The notes below the pieces were generated by a model. It saw only the letters and a program-made list of their open reading frames with translations. It searched no databases and was not told the origin of the DNA. The translations under genes were made by a program, and so were the position numbers. Below are positions 40,787 to 49,223 of a DNA stretch of 64,000 nt, piece by piece. Position 1 is the stretch's first letter. Every line of letters begins with the position of its first letter. The stretch is from the IMG/VR virus record IMGVR_UViG_3300002143_000235, positions 186,001-250,000 of that record; one strand, given 5' to 3'. Source of the stretch: a virus.

Positions 40787-40978
40787 TTATTTATTGTATC
40801 CTAAAATTTCATCTAATGTTTCTTTTCCTATAACCCACTCACAATACTGTTCATGTGTAAATCCAAGGTATTCATGTAAGTTACCAAGATCTTCTGGACT
40901 ATCATGCCAAGTTTCAATGTGTTCATCGATATCCTCCTCAGCAGCGAGGGCTAATGTGTATTGCTGTACAAAGTTCAT
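40787..40978 (-). CDS. hypothetical acidic protein, 63 aa
   Basis: Not recognised. Contains LGFTHEQYCEWVIGKETLDE, a pattern common in small phage proteins. Single gene ended by a terminator. Confidence 0.55.
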   Translation of the reverse strand: MNFVQQYTLALAAEEDIDEHIETWHDSPEDLGNLHEYLGFTHEQYCEWVIGKETLDEILGYNK

Positions 40979-41019
40979 GCAACTTATACGATGTTTTTAT
41001 TAATTTGTTTAATACCAAC

Positions 41020-41739
41020 TTACTTGATTTGAATTATGAAGTCAATCATACCATTCGTTCCAGGACGTACAGTTAATCGAACAAGATTCCACCACTTCTG
41101 CGTCTTTACCCAGTCTTTCATGACATTTAATAGTCTTTCAGGTTCTCCACCTTGGATAGTTCCATTATGCCACACACCAAGATTGAATGTTGTGATAATG
41201 ACTTGTTTGTTGATAAGCATCGGATCTGTGATTTGACAATAACCAGGGTTAAATGAAGATGCATCTTGTTTAATACGATAAAGCACTAAATGCTCACGTG
41301 GATTGAAATCATCCAACTCATCCTTGATGTACTTCATAAGTGTTGAAGCAGGAACTTCTGTGGAAACTGTGTAAGGAAACTCGCCAACTTTGAACATTTT
41401 CTTACCGTTCGTGATACCGTAACTCATCTCCCATTTGTTCTCGAGCCAGTCAAGTTTTATGTAAAGAGAAACAGTACCATTTTCAACAATATTTTTATTG
41501 TAATGGTGTAAAAGCAACTTCATACTTGAGTAGCGTTCAATAATACCTTTCCCATTTTTTAATTTGTCTGAGTGAACTGGACAAACCCAAACTTTATACG
41601 CATCATTGCGTGTTGCAAGACCAATATCATCAAGTGCCCATTCAGAGAACTCTGCACATATTTTTAAGAATGTTTCAAAACTCTCTTTACCCAAGAGTGG
41701 AAAATTTTCATCTGAAGGTTGTAACCACGGTGCTAGCAT
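41020..41739 (-). CDS. hypothetical protein, 239 aa
   Basis: Not recognised. Large mixed alpha/beta protein with many aromatic residues (WLENKWEMSYGITNGKKMF) and less AT-rich codons than the small genes nearby. A box ATATATAG (41744-41751) lies 4 nt before its ATG, so it may belong to the virion-gene class. Confidence 0.5.
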   Translation of the reverse strand: MLAPWLQPSDENFPLLGKESFETFLKICAEFSEWALDDIGLATRNDAYKVWVCPVHSDKLKNGKGIIERYSSMKLLLHHYNKNIVENGTVSLYIKLDWLENKWEMSYGITNGKKMFKVGEFPYTVSTEVPASTLMKYIKDELDDFNPREHLVLYRIKQDASSFNPGYCQITDPMLINKQVIITTFNLGVWHNGTIQGGEPERLLNVMKDWVKTQKWWNLVRLTVRPGTNGMIDFIIQIK

Positions 41740-41751
41740 ATTCTATATATC

Positions 41752-41777
41752 AAAAATCCTCCAATAGTAGGTTTTTT
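41752..41777 (-). terminator. weak terminator-like hairpin
   Basis: AAAAATCCT and AGGTTTTTT arms with one mismatch around an 8-nt loop, at the end of the gene stopping at 41776. Confidence 0.45.
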
Positions 41778-42090
41778 AAATAGACTCACAATATACATTA
41801 TTCAATAATGGTACAATGTGCTTAATAAAGTAATCACATATATTGTCACATCCATTTACATATTTATTTGTATCAATCCAATATTGTTGTACAATTTTAT
41901 AAACATCATATGTAAATGTTTCGTTGTTTTGTTTACTATGATAATGACTTGAGCCCCATTCTCCAGTACTTGAAGTATGTGGCATAAATTTTAATTCATT
42001 ACAGTGCTCAAATTGTTCTATTCGTAATTCATAACTACTACTATATGTATGATCACCAGGTTTTGAATTATGTTCAAAGTAATAATACAT
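41776..42090 (-). CDS. hypothetical protein, 104 aa
   Basis: Not recognised. Histidine- and tyrosine-rich (YYYFEHNSKPGDHTYSSSYE), with cysteines near the end (YVNGCDNICDYF). Two bases from the next gene upstream. Confidence 0.45.
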   Translation of the reverse strand: MYYYFEHNSKPGDHTYSSSYELRIEQFEHCNELKFMPHTSSTGEWGSSHYHSKQNNETFTYDVYKIVQQYWIDTNKYVNGCDNICDYFIKHIVPLLNNVYCESI

Positions 42091-42092
42091 TA

Positions 42093-42437
42093 TTAATAGT
42101 TTTTGTGTGGATTAGTAGCAGTAAGTTCGTCATGTTGAAAAAGATATTGATGAACTTTATCTTCCCAAAACCAATGGCAACTTACTCCACCTGTTTCAAT
42201 GTTTGTGCTATACTCTTTATAATATTCACTAACAGTCATAGCTGGTGATCCAGATTTTAGATATACTATAGTACCTATAGCAAATTTTTCAATTGTATTT
42301 TCCATATTTGTTGTTATTAATTTTTCATTTTTATTATAGAATGCATCCATCTCTTCATGATTTTTAAAGAGTTGATAACCTTCTTGTCCACCATCAATCA
42401 GTATCATATCAAAATTTCTTACCGTTTGGTTTGACAC
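42093..42437 (-). CDS. DUF2158 (YodC-like) domain protein, 114 aa
   Basis: The C-terminal half reads FAIGTIVYLKSGSPAMTVSE and then VSCHWFWEDK, matching DUF2158 (G-x-x-V-x-L-K-S-G-x-P-x-M-T-V ... C-x-W-F). These small beta domains are of unknown function. A second copy lies at 42773. It overlaps the MazG-like gene by 29 nt. Confidence 0.65.
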   Translation of the reverse strand: MSNQTVRNFDMILIDGGQEGYQLFKNHEEMDAFYNKNEKLITTNMENTIEKFAIGTIVYLKSGSPAMTVSEYYKEYSTNIETGGVSCHWFWEDKVHQYLFQHDELTATNPHKNY

Positions 42438-42825
42438 GATTCTCGACTTTATGATCCGTACGAATTTTGTTGTATTCTAATTTATCAACAATTGCTCCAC
42501 CAAGATCTAATTTGAGTGCACCAGATAAATCCATTAATCGAATAAAGACATCAGCAAGTTCTGCTTCAATCATTGGTCGATGTGTTAATTTGTCATCCAT
42601 CTTATCACTTCGATAACCATCAAGAGCTTCACTGACTTCACTCATAATAAGTGAAAGTTTAGTAGCTATCACATACGGTGTATATGACTTATGTAATAAT
42701 GATTCATTAGTTTCTGGATTTGTCCACCAACCAGCTTTTGCATGTTGATCGTGTAGCTGTTGTGCTAATTCGTTAATCTGTATCTGAAGGTCTTGCATTT
42801 CTTTCATAATGTATTTCGTTTTCAC
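42409..42825 (-). CDS. MazG-like nucleotide pyrophosphohydrolase, 138 aa
   Basis: All-alpha NTP-PPase fold: LSLIMSEVSEALDGYR (about 56-71) carries the E-x-x-E-x-x-E-type metal site, followed by MIEAELADVFIRLMDLSGAL (about 84-103) with E-x-x-D. Expected to cleave (d)NTPs to the monophosphate. It is next to the dNMP-kinase-like gene, a sensible pair for shaping the nucleotide pool. The start may be the internal MKEMQDL at 42807. Confidence 0.75.
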   Translation of the reverse strand: MKTKYIMKEMQDLQIQINELAQQLHDQHAKAGWWTNPETNESLLHKSYTPYVIATKLSLIMSEVSEALDGYRSDKMDDKLTHRPMIEAELADVFIRLMDLSGALKLDLGGAIVDKLEYNKIRTDHKVENRVKPNGKKF

Positions 42826-43051
42826 TAACTTCTATTAATGCTTCTGGTGTAATATCGATCCATCTAGGTTGATCACCTACAAACCACATACACATCATTT
42901 TCTTATCGCGCATATGATCCGCTGTCATTACAGGAGATCCGCTCTTTAACTTAACCAGCATTCCTGGTTTTATATTTACAGTTGTAATCAAATGCGACAT
43001 ATCTTTTATTGGAGGTGGTGGAATTGTGCGGGATGATGAAATCAGTGCCAT
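42773..43051 (-). CDS. DUF2158 (YodC-like) domain protein, second copy, 92 aa
   Basis: Residues about 29-60 read MLVKLKSGSPVMTADHMR followed by MMCMWFVGDQPRW, the DUF2158 pattern. N-terminal IPPPPIKD linker. Overlaps both the dNMP-kinase-like and MazG genes, so all three are translated together. Confidence 0.65.
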   Translation of the reverse strand: MALISSSRTIPPPPIKDMSHLITTVNIKPGMLVKLKSGSPVMTADHMRDKKMMCMWFVGDQPRWIDITPEALIEVSENEIHYERNARPSDTD

Positions 43052-43611
43052 CGCTGATCAATTTGTTGATAAATCTCATCAATTTTTTGCATGAACTCTG
43101 CATAGGTTCCAACATTATCAATGACATAATCGAATTCGTAATCGTCAAGATCTGTTTCAGAAATGTGTGTTAAATCACGGTCACTCTTCTCTGCAACTGG
43201 ATTGTTTGGTCGATTCACACGAATGATTACAGCACCAACTTTTTTAAGTTCTTCTGCTTCATTTTTGAAACGACAATCTGAAATCACATAAGTACCGCCT
43301 TCTTTAATGTCAGCAAAAAGCGATTTGATCCAGATGTCATCACGGAAGTGTTTGCGTAAAACATCTGTACCGAGTTGTTGACATAACTCACCAATAGTAA
43401 GATCAAATTCCGGAATAAATATATTCTTACCTTCTTGAGTAAGTGTCAACTCGTAATCAACTCCAGCAAGAAGTGCTACTAAACGTTTTAATTTTTCAGC
43501 AAAGAATTTTTCTTGAATGTCTGGATACATACGTTTTAGATATGATGTAAGTGTATTTTTTCCACTTCCAATTTTACCCGAGACTGCTATAATTTTAGTT
43601 TTATTCAACAT
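43042..43611 (-). CDS. deoxynucleoside monophosphate kinase-like P-loop protein, 189 aa
   Basis: P-loop GKIGSGKNTL (about 12-21) at the N-terminus, LAGVDYEL and GELCQQLGTDVLRKHFRDDIW in the substrate-lid region, Walker B-like VISDCRFKNEAEELKKVGA (about 111-129), and VNRPNN for the base. This is the pattern of T4 gp1-like dNMP kinases, which raise dNMPs to dNDPs for replication. Length fits. It starts its own unit after the tail spike gene. Confidence 0.8.
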   Translation of the reverse strand: MLNKTKIIAVSGKIGSGKNTLTSYLKRMYPDIQEKFFAEKLKRLVALLAGVDYELTLTQEGKNIFIPEFDLTIGELCQQLGTDVLRKHFRDDIWIKSLFADIKEGGTYVISDCRFKNEAEELKKVGAVIIRVNRPNNPVAEKSDRDLTHISETDLDDYEFDYVIDNVGTYAEFMQKIDEIYQQIDQRWH

Positions 43612-43654
43612 GATTTTTATATTGTTATGTTGAATAAAAGTTTAATACACTGTA

Positions 43655-45061
43655 TTAATTTATAAGTTTAAATTGTGTATCAAATTCAAAACCCATACCA
43701 GCAGCTGTAATTAAATTTGTAGATGTAGCGTCTACCATATCGACATTACATATACAATTTACTAATACCACATCCCATGATGTATTACCATTAGTAAATG
43801 ATCCAGTACCTACTGTTTTATAAGCATATGTATTAATAGCATACAATTCAGCACTATCGTCAGAGCAATTAAAAATATTATTTGTTGATGATTCAGATAC
43901 GATTGTAACATTTTGACATTGAAGTGAAACACTTGACGCAGCTGTCATAGCAAATACATGTTGAGCTGTATTTGTAGTTTGTAAAATATTACTATTACGA
44001 ATTTTAATCTTGCCTATATTTGTAATATCAAAAACTTTATATGTAGTAGATATGTCACCTTCAAAAATTAATGTAGTATTAGCATCACCTGCTGCAAAAA
44101 AAACTGCAATACTATCTAAAGCATTAATATTTCCATTAAGTGTTATTTTAGATCCAACAGCTGAACCAATTACACAAACACCATACATAGATGGATAACT
44201 TGGAATATAATTTACCCAATTTGTATTAATTTCAATATCTGCATTTGAACATGAACGTATATATACACAATTTTTAAAATCTGCAACATTTGCACCACCA
44301 TTTTCAAGTCTTGTTTCAGGGATATATGCTCGAAATTTTCCAGAATAACTACTACGAATATCAAAAAATGTATAAAAACTCGTGCCATAATCGCGCAATT
44401 TCATTGTTACATTAGACTTTCCACGAAAAGAATTTCCATATCCAGTTGCTACTCCAGTTGCTCTAATATAATTAGCTTCTATATTTAAAAAAGATTCAGT
44501 AGGTGGTGACGCTATTACGAATGCATCACTAACATCACCATAATCAAATTGTAAACTAATAGTGCTATTTCCAGTAGTAAATAGTGCTCTAGATCCTTTA
44601 AAAATACAATTACCGTATACATTTACATTTACTGTTGCTCCATTATCACGTAATTCACCATAATACAGTGTATTTGTATCCCAATACATATCAATACCAT
44701 CAGCCAAACCAATGATACTACTGTATACGCCGGATCTAATCCAAATAATTGCACGATTTGAAGAATTGAATCCAGCTGTAACTGCAGCAGAAATTGCTGT
44801 GGTGATGCTAGTATAAGGTTTGTTTAAATTTCCTATTGCACCAGTTCCGTCATCACCATGAATTGCATCTACAAAATACACATTACCATAAAGAACGTCT
44901 CCACCACTTGGTGTTGGTAAATTTGTAATAAAATCTAAAAATGATATACCACGTGTTACAAAACGATCAGTTCCTGAATTATAATAGGCAATAGGTAATA
45001 CTGTACCATTATTAAGTGTAGATACTCTTCCAAGTTCTTCTATCTTTTTTTTACCTGTCAT
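43655..45061 (-). CDS. beta-helix tail spike/fibre protein, 468 aa
   Basis: From residue about 57 the sequence GNVYFVDAIHGDDGTGAIGN, then KPYTSITTAISAAV is the standard start of pectate-lyase-like right-handed beta-helix spikes. The rest has short N/G-punctuated strands (GNCIFKGSRALFTTGNSTIS; NSNILQTTNTAQHVF). No enzymatic residues could be identified. Probably binds or cleaves surface polysaccharide. Promoter is the virion-type box 22 nt upstream. Confidence 0.8.
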   Translation of the reverse strand: MTGKKKIEELGRVSTLNNGTVLPIAYYNSGTDRFVTRGISFLDFITNLPTPSGGDVLYGNVYFVDAIHGDDGTGAIGNLNKPYTSITTAISAAVTAGFNSSNRAIIWIRSGVYSSIIGLADGIDMYWDTNTLYYGELRDNGATVNVNVYGNCIFKGSRALFTTGNSTISLQFDYGDVSDAFVIASPPTESFLNIEANYIRATGVATGYGNSFRGKSNVTMKLRDYGTSFYTFFDIRSSYSGKFRAYIPETRLENGGANVADFKNCVYIRSCSNADIEINTNWVNYIPSYPSMYGVCVIGSAVGSKITLNGNINALDSIAVFFAAGDANTTLIFEGDISTTYKVFDITNIGKIKIRNSNILQTTNTAQHVFAMTAASSVSLQCQNVTIVSESSTNNIFNCSDDSAELYAINTYAYKTVGTGSFTNGNTSWDVVLVNCICNVDMVDATSTNLITAAGMGFEFDTQFKLIN

Positions 45062-45083
45062 AATTGCAACCCTGTGTGTTACA

Positions 45084-45091
45084 TTATATAT
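45084..45091 (-). promoter_or_regulatory. late-type promoter box for the tail spike
   Basis: ATATATAA on the - strand, 22 nt before the ATG at 45061 and touching the stop codon of the next gene. Confidence 0.5.
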
Positions 45092-45858
45092 TAAATGTAA
45101 ACAATATCGTTGCCATTATCATCCTGAAAATCATTATCATCAGTTGTAATAATGTTTGTCTTAAGATCTTGTTGTAACTGCGTTATCGGTTTCCTGTATT
45201 GCCCACGAATAGTATAATAGACACAATTAGTTACAAATTCATTTGTCATGATAAATGGTCTGTGCTCGAGGATTGCATAGATATACACAATTCCGCGTTC
45301 TTTTGCCCATCTAATGACTTCCATCAAAGTTGTCTTGTCATTGTACTTAAATGCTTCTTTTGGTGCGACTGGTGCGTTAATATGTGGGTGATTCACAGGA
45401 TTTGTAAATTGATCAACTTGTTTTGGTTGTTCTTTAATATTCAATAACTCAAACTGTAAATCTTTTTTTACATTCAACTTATTTACCATGTCAAAATCAA
45501 TAGTTGGTAATTTAGCAAATGCTTGAGCATCTTTTGTATAATCAATAGCTTTATTCAAATTAGTGTATCTTTTTACACTATCTGTAAAACTTCCAATTTC
45601 AATTGTCTTAATGTACTCACGTTTTGTTGGATCTAAGTAAACTGTATCATTTATTTTTCGCATAATAATAAAACCATCAAAAACACTATCATCAATTTGT
45701 GTAATAATACGTGAAGGATCATAAGTTGATACTTGTTGAATTGGTGTAGATTCAGGAAAAAGTGTGTTAAACCATGCACGATTTCCATCTAATTTTAAAA
45801 TGTCACCATTTGCAACAAGTGTGTCAAGATCTGTCGTATACGGTTTTATCAACTTCAT
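45091..45858 (-). CDS. hypothetical virion-associated protein, 255 aa
   Basis: Not recognised. Soluble, with YDPSRIITQIDDSVFDGFII and a C-terminal LQQDLKTNIITTDDNDFQDD. Located between the spike gene and another small gene, and has its own late-type box, so a tail-related or assembly role is likely. Confidence 0.5.
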   Translation of the reverse strand: MKLIKPYTTDLDTLVANGDILKLDGNRAWFNTLFPESTPIQQVSTYDPSRIITQIDDSVFDGFIIMRKINDTVYLDPTKREYIKTIEIGSFTDSVKRYTNLNKAIDYTKDAQAFAKLPTIDFDMVNKLNVKKDLQFELLNIKEQPKQVDQFTNPVNHPHINAPVAPKEAFKYNDKTTLMEVIRWAKERGIVYIYAILEHRPFIMTNEFVTNCVYYTIRGQYRKPITQLQQDLKTNIITTDDNDFQDDNGNDIVYI

Positions 45859-45861
45859 ACG

Positions 45862-45869
45862 TTATATAT
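45862..45869 (-). promoter_or_regulatory. late-type promoter box three bases from the ATG
   Basis: ATATATAA then CGT and the ATG at 45858 on the - strand, the same layout as at 16933-16944. Confidence 0.45.
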
Positions 45870-46174
45870 CAAGACTTGATCATTTCATCGTTGTCAAATC
45901 CGTAACTTTTCTTTGACGCTCTCTTCTTTGTTGGTTTTACAGGCTCTGGATCGAGTACCTGGATCTCTACAACTGATTCAACAAGTTGTGATTTACTAAA
46001 AATCATAAATGATGAATCAGATGTTGGAAATTTCAACAAATTTAGACCATCTGTACCTTCCTCAGATAATTTAAGGACTAATTGTGTCTCTGTTGCACCG
46101 TCTACCATTTCCATCGGTAATGACGTAAATATTCTAGACTTGTGGTATACTGTTATAATTGCGTAACTATTCAT
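45869..46174 (-). CDS. hypothetical protein, 101 aa
   Basis: Not recognised. Beta-rich small protein (SYAIITVYHKSRIFTSLPME) with a basic tail (KPTKKRASKKSYGF). A TATAAATG box lies 3-4 nt before the ATG. Possibly a minor virion protein. Confidence 0.5.
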   Translation of the reverse strand: MNSYAIITVYHKSRIFTSLPMEMVDGATETQLVLKLSEEGTDGLNLLKFPTSDSSFMIFSKSQLVESVVEIQVLDPEPVKPTKKRASKKSYGFDNDEMIKS

Positions 46175-46185
46175 ATCATTTATAC

Positions 46186-46217
46186 AAAAAGAGGGACAAA
46201 ATGTTTTGTCCCTCTTT
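46186..46217 (-). terminator. strong terminator after the NAMPT gene
   Basis: AAAGAGGGACAAAA (46188-46201) and TTTTGTCCCTCTTT (46204-46217) make a 14-bp perfect stem (about 12 pairs with a small loop), followed by T residues on the - strand. Separates NAMPT from the virion genes. Confidence 0.85.
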
Positions 46218-46240
46218 CAATTTCAATATGTACTTGATTT

Positions 46241-47668
46241 TTAAGCTGTCATAGCAGCTTTTACATCTTCGTAAGTCGTTATTGTTCGAATTACACCATT
46301 AAAAAATCGACTCTTTAACAAATCTTCTTTTTCTACGGTATGTAACTCATTCAAATCTTTTTCAGAAAGTGTAACAATCTGATCATTGATCCGAAGTGTA
46401 TGTAAAATTCCTTTCTTAGATGCTTTACCTTTTGAAGTAATAGGATCTTTGTATACATCTATTTGTTTACCATCAACAATTGCAAAACTAGCCTTAATTG
46501 CAAACTTTAATGTATCACGGTTAAAAGATTGAAGAATACCACCACCAGATCCAAAGATAAAGTTATCAAGTGACCAACCAGCAGCTGTCAATTGTTCAAG
46601 AATTGTTTCCATTGATTTTACAGAAATTCCATCACCTTGAAGCAATTTAAGTTTTGGATTAATTGTTTTAAATCCTTTTTCATTAATAATAAATCCAAAT
46701 TTTTCAGCAAGAATCTCAAGACACATAAGAAGTACAGTTACTGGATCTCCTGAATCAGGACGAATAACAAATGTTCCAGGTCTTTCAAGAATCATTTCAC
46801 GAATGTCTTTCTCATCACTTAAAAAATGACAAACGTTTGCAATGTCATACGTATCTGATACCAATGATAGTGGTACGTTTTCGTAAATGGTTCCTTTTCC
46901 GTGTTTCTTGATAATTTGACGGTATGTTTCAATCTCATTGTCACGACCACGAACAGTCATAACCATGTGCTCAGATGCAGGTACTGAGAATCCACACATT
47001 GGTGCACCATAGTAATTCTGAAGCATTCTAATTCCAGCAATTGTATCAGATCCAGAAAATGAAAGAAGATGTGCAGCTCCTCCCAACCATGCTTGCTCCT
47101 CAGAAGCAACACCTCGGTAACCGAAGTCATGAAGCATGAAGTCTGTGTTTGCTGTGTCTCCAGAAATATCGTAATACTTGTTCAAAATACGTTTACCATA
47201 CATTGAATTTGTTGCAATTGTAATTGGATACCAAAGTTTCATCAAAAGTGTTTCAACCCAGTTAACTAACCAAACACATTTTTCATCAGTTGATCTAATT
47301 TTGAAAAGCATGTTCTTTGTTGGAATGACCATACCTTCATCAACTGAAAGAATCTCAATTGGAAGGAACCCGTTGTAACGTTCTAAAATGTAACGCCATC
47401 CTGCTTCGTTGAATACATTTTCTATACCGAAGTGTTCATTGTAGAATGCAACAGCTTCTTGAATCTTTTCTTCAGTTACTTGTTGACCAACAAGATACGA
47501 TTCCATGTAATATTGTAGTCCGAAGAATACAGTCTCAGAAAATTCTCCACCGCGTGATTCGCAGTAAGATTCCATATATGTGAGACCTTCAGGCAACATT
47601 GCGTGATGTGATGCCTTGTAGCTGTCCGTAGCCAGCATAATGTTCCAAAAACTTTGAAAGTGTTTCAT
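46241..47668 (-). CDS. nadV: nicotinamide phosphoribosyltransferase (NAMPT/NadV), 475 aa
   Basis: Joins nicotinamide to PRPP to make NMN, the first step of NAD+ salvage. Family landmarks: MLATDSYKASHHAMLPEG (11-28), MLHDFGYRGVAS (about 178-189) with the substrate-binding Asp, VPASEHMVM (about 229-237) with the catalytic His, FVIRPDSGDPV (300-310), LLQGDGIS (342-349) and FGSGGGILQ (372-380). Length is normal for the family. Phage NAMPT together with an NMN adenylyltransferase forms the pathway known as NARP2, shown to restore NAD+ after depletion by NADase defences. It sits alone between a terminator and small genes. Confidence 0.95.
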   Translation of the reverse strand: MKHFQSFWNIMLATDSYKASHHAMLPEGLTYMESYCESRGGEFSETVFFGLQYYMESYLVGQQVTEEKIQEAVAFYNEHFGIENVFNEAGWRYILERYNGFLPIEILSVDEGMVIPTKNMLFKIRSTDEKCVWLVNWVETLLMKLWYPITIATNSMYGKRILNKYYDISGDTANTDFMLHDFGYRGVASEEQAWLGGAAHLLSFSGSDTIAGIRMLQNYYGAPMCGFSVPASEHMVMTVRGRDNEIETYRQIIKKHGKGTIYENVPLSLVSDTYDIANVCHFLSDEKDIREMILERPGTFVIRPDSGDPVTVLLMCLEILAEKFGFIINEKGFKTINPKLKLLQGDGISVKSMETILEQLTAAGWSLDNFIFGSGGGILQSFNRDTLKFAIKASFAIVDGKQIDVYKDPITSKGKASKKGILHTLRINDQIVTLSEKDLNELHTVEKEDLLKSRFFNGVIRTITTYEDVKAAMTA

Positions 47669-47675
47669 TGGTTAT

Positions 47676-48194
47676 TTATTTGAAATCTATATTTGAGAAG
47701 AGTACGTAATTTGATGGTTCAGTTTCTCCGACATAGAAAAATTCTTGAATAAGAATATTTGAAGCTGTTTTAGCTTTTTCATTCAATAATTCAATGTGTT
47801 TTTCGATATGCGACTGGAACCCTGTTCTGATTTGAGTTTCAACCATTTCATCAACATTAATACCAAAAGTTATAAGACCATCACGATTTTTTTCAACTGA
47901 TTCGCTGTTTACTGATATTTGTGCTAAAAATGTCGGTGTATGTGATTTCGTAACAAAGGAATAAGAATACTTATAGAATTCTGATTTCAGTAATGCTTTA
48001 AGCACTACAGGTAAAATATTGACATTAGTAATACCGTATGTCAGATCCTCAGCCATCCGATGTGAACTTATTTCAGCTACGGAACAAAGGAAAAGGCGTT
48101 GATCATCTCCTATTGATTCTTGATCAAGTCGATCAATAATTGGACCCCATTTAGCTATTACTATAGCTGGATCAAGTAAAATTATGTTTTCCAT
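47676..48194 (-). CDS. hypothetical protein, 172 aa
   Basis: Not recognised. Mixed alpha/beta; starts MENIILLDPAIVIAKWGPII. Seven bases from NAMPT, so probably co-transcribed with it. One-base overlap with the gene upstream. Confidence 0.5.
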   Translation of the reverse strand: MENIILLDPAIVIAKWGPIIDRLDQESIGDDQRLFLCSVAEISSHRMAEDLTYGITNVNILPVVLKALLKSEFYKYSYSFVTKSHTPTFLAQISVNSESVEKNRDGLITFGINVDEMVETQIRTGFQSHIEKHIELLNEKAKTASNILIQEFFYVGETEPSNYVLFSNIDFK

Positions 48195-48676
48195 TATTTA
48201 TCACTGTTAATTTTAAGAATATTATTTACTTTTGAATACTGATAGATAAGTCCATTACCGTATTTATCTGATTGTTCTTCGTCAGTTGTATACTCGGTTA
48301 TATCAATACCAAGAACAGTATCAAATAAATTTTTAAATTTATCCTTTACATCATCATTTTCAAAAATGATTGTCAAAGTTGATCTGTTACATGTTTGTTT
48401 AAAATGTTTATACACTTCATCTTTAAAATGTTTATACACTTCATCTGTACAACCTTCAGAACAGATATCATTATTAAGCATTTCATCTATGCTTCCATTT
48501 ATAGTTGAAATAGTGTCTGTAACACGTTCCGCTTTATACTCATTTAATAGATACTTAAATGTATTCACATTAAATGTATAAATTTTTTCGTTTGAAATAA
48601 ATGGAAAATCAACTTCTGGTAATCCTTCTTCATAATATCGATCTAAAAGATCTTCATGTTTTATAATATCTTTCAT
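48194..48676 (-). CDS. hypothetical protein with 8-residue internal duplication, 160 aa
   Basis: Not recognised. Acidic helical protein. The segment DEVYKHFK occurs twice in a row (about 79-94) through a 24-bp tandem duplication. A -7 box lies 5 nt before the ATG (48682-48689). Confidence 0.5.
   Translation of the reverse strand: MKDIIKHEDLLDRYYEEGLPEVDFPFISNEKIYTFNVNTFKYLLNEYKAERVTDTISTINGSIDEMLNNDICSEGCTDEVYKHFKDEVYKHFKQTCNRSTLTIIFENDDVKDKFKNLFDTVLGIDITEYTTDEEQSDKYGNGLIYQYSKVNNILKINSDK
48399..48446. repeat. 24-bp tandem duplication
   Basis: Two adjacent copies of a 24-bp unit containing AATGTTTATACACTTCATC inside the 160-aa gene, in frame (8 codons). The copies look identical, so the event is recent or maintained. 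Confidence 0.8.
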
Positions 48677-48681
48677 TACAA

Positions 48682-48689
48682 CAAATATA
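48682..48689 (-). promoter_or_regulatory. Bacteroidota-type -7 box, near-leaderless
   Basis: TATATTTG on the - strand, 5 nt before the ATG at 48676. Confidence 0.5.
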
Positions 48690-48705
48690 CTAATTGTTAT
48701 TGAAT

Positions 48706-48738
48706 AAAAAAACGGAACCTATAAATGATTCCGTTTTT
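48706..48738 (-). terminator. terminator after the 146-aa gene
   Basis: AAAAACGGAA and TTCCGTTTTT arms around a ~12-nt loop, followed by a T-run on the - strand. Confidence 0.7.
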
Positions 48739-48754
48739 CTTAAATTTATTTTTA

Positions 48755-49195
48755 TTATGCGCTAAGACGTGCTGCAATAGCCGCAAGTTCCATCTCTTCA
48801 CGTTTTTCTTTGCTGACCATTCTGTCAAGAGCATCTTCATCTTTTTTCAAAGATGCTAATTTTTCTTTGATAGTAATGTTTCCTGCAATATTCTTAAAGT
48901 CATTAATCCATTGATCAAATGTAAACCCACCAAAACGGAATTCACTTTTTAAGCCAAGAATTTCTGTTGCTTCTTCAAATGATTTACGTTCCGTAATAAG
49001 TGATGCCGTAAGGTTAAGCACTGTGTCTGTTGACATGATTGTACGAATATTAGATACTTTACCATCAATTGTAAAGACGCAGTTTGTCTCCCATGTTGGT
49101 TTCTGTAACTTCTCAATCTCAGCTTTTTTCTTTTGAACGATTGTGATAAGATCTTGTACAATCTCATCTTTAGTCTTTGTTTTTTCCTTAGCCAT
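48755..49195 (-). CDS. hypothetical coiled-coil protein, 146 aa
   Basis: Start set at ATG 49193-49195 (MAKEKTKTKDEIVQDLITIV); longer forms overlap the gene upstream. Charged helices at both ends with a beta middle (TNCVFTIDGKVSNIRTIM). Ends in alanine-rich LAAIAARLSA. No family recognised. Confidence 0.5.
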   Translation of the reverse strand: MAKEKTKTKDEIVQDLITIVQKKKAEIEKLQKPTWETNCVFTIDGKVSNIRTIMSTDTVLNLTASLITERKSFEEATEILGLKSEFRFGGFTFDQWINDFKNIAGNITIKEKLASLKKDEDALDRMVSKEKREEMELAAIAARLSA

Positions 49196-49223
49196 AGCTA
49201 TATTTGTTTTGTTTATTATACGC

